Source of the DNA: Komagataeibacter melomenusus
Lineage (GTDB): Bacteria > Pseudomonadota > Alphaproteobacteria > Acetobacterales > Acetobacteraceae
Assembly: GCF_013155395.1 (NCBI RefSeq)
Contig: NZ_JABJWC010000026.1
Location: 1-48,425 of the forward strand
Length of the DNA: 48,425 nucleotides
Direction of reading: 5' to 3'
A program made the translations under genes and the position numbers. The notes beneath the pieces were generated by a model. That model was not told the DNA's origin, did not search any database, and saw only the letters and a list, made by a program, of their open reading frames with translations. Shown here one piece after another: positions 47,950 through 48,425 of the stretch (positions are counted from its first letter, which is position 1; every line of letters starts with the position of its first letter).

Positions 47950-48425
47950 TCAGGCCATCTGCCGTGAGTGCGGCACGCCAAGGGCCGAAAGGGCCGTTGC
48001 CACGATGGCGGGCGCATCCAGCCCGGCCTCATGGTACTGGGCCTCCTGGCTGTTATGGTCGATGAAGCGGTCGGGCAGGGTCATGGGGCGGAAGCGCACG
48101 CGGTCGAGCAGGCCGGTCTTGGCCAGATGCGTCATGACAAAGCTGCCAAATCCGCCAACCGAGCCTTCCTCGATGGTGATGAGCACGGCATGGTTGCGCG
48201 CAAGCTGCTCGATCAGCGCGGTGTCGAGCGGCTTGGCGAAGCGGGCATCGGCCACGGTGGGGGAAAGCCCCTGGGCTGCCAGCATGTCGGCAGCTTTCAG
48301 CGCATCGGCAAGCCTCGGCCCGAGCGAGAGGATGGCGATGCCGCCCTGCTCGGGGCCGGACTGGCGCGCCATCTCGCGCACGATTCGCCCGCGCCCGATC
48401 TCGATGATCTGGCCTGCTTCCGGCA
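47950..48425 (-). CDS. dxs: 1-deoxy-D-xylulose-5-phosphate synthase, C-terminal part cut by the window edge
   Basis: About 157 C-terminal residues remain, forming the transketolase C-terminal domain: [19 protein letters not shown], then [11 protein letters not shown], the family motif [14 protein letters not shown] and LPDRFIDH. The frame is open to the right edge ([12 protein letters not shown] precedes), so the TPP-binding parts lie outside. The full enzyme makes DXP for isoprenoids, which also feeds the polyprenyl synthase encoded at 12238. Confidence 0.9.
   Translation of the reverse strand, partial: PEAGQIIEIGRGRIVREMARQSGPEQGGIAILSLGPRLADALKAADMLAAQGLSPTVADARFAKPLDTALIEQLARNHAVLITIEEGSVGGFGSFVMTHLAKTGLLDRVRFRPMTLPDRFIDHNSQEAQYHEAGLDAPAIVATALSALGVPHSRQMA

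Overview
The window looks like chromosome of an acetic acid bacterium (Acetobacteraceae, most likely Komagataeibacter/Gluconacetobacter). It is GC-rich, the gene neighbourhoods are alphaproteobacterial, it carries acetic-acid-resistance genes of the aarA/aarB/aarC type, and its left edge holds an IS5-family (IS1031-like) transposase end. The genus is inferred from gene content and style; no search was run. Gene density is high, about 43 genes. No rRNA, tRNA or CRISPR array was seen.

Layout. 1-120: end of an IS element. 563-5165: cation/proton antiporter, a cytoplasmic-looking L,D-transpeptidase-fold protein, an OmpR-type response regulator and exonuclease III. 5166-9111: uvrC, pgsA, a small lipoprotein, moaD and moaE on the + strand. 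9337-11268: class I ribonucleotide reductase alpha chain behind a tandem NrdR-box pair. 11356-15043: methyltransferase, polyprenyl diphosphate synthase, glutamate racemase and pyrE. 15216-16355: a promoter with a Fur-like box in front of an 84-aa protein, then an AT-richer stretch with a decayed gene. 16356-21592: citrate synthase (aarA/gltA), SixA-type phosphatase (aarB-like), chorismate mutase, metallophosphoesterase and succinyl-CoA:acetate CoA-transferase (aarC). 21686-31138: minus-strand block smc, dsbA-like, corC, ybeY, phoH, miaB and a possible 40-aa ORF. 31418-37575: tamA-tamB. 37580-39612: Cys-containing small protein, carD and a bestrophin-like channel. 39847-41820: glutathione-dependent formaldehyde detoxification pair; the second gene is frameshifted. 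41919-48425: yjbQ, trpS, cytochrome c, FKBP isomerase, argG, rlmN, tlyA and the 3' part of dxs, all on the minus strand.

How genes work together. AarA and AarC are two enzymes of the modified TCA cycle by which acetic acid bacteria consume acetate. TamA/TamB form an envelope assembly/transport module. MiaB, YbeY, RlmN and TlyA act on tRNA or rRNA. MoaD/MoaE form molybdopterin synthase, needed by molybdoenzymes.

Most striking structure. A dispersed intergenic repeat made of two A/T-cored hairpins occurs five times, each time between convergent genes (3939, 11280, 13358, 21602, 41858). A sixth copy at 121-142 is cut by the IS element. Two genes (fghA and rlmN) have a +1 slip in a long poly-G/poly-C tract; this is either phase variation, mutation or assembly error.
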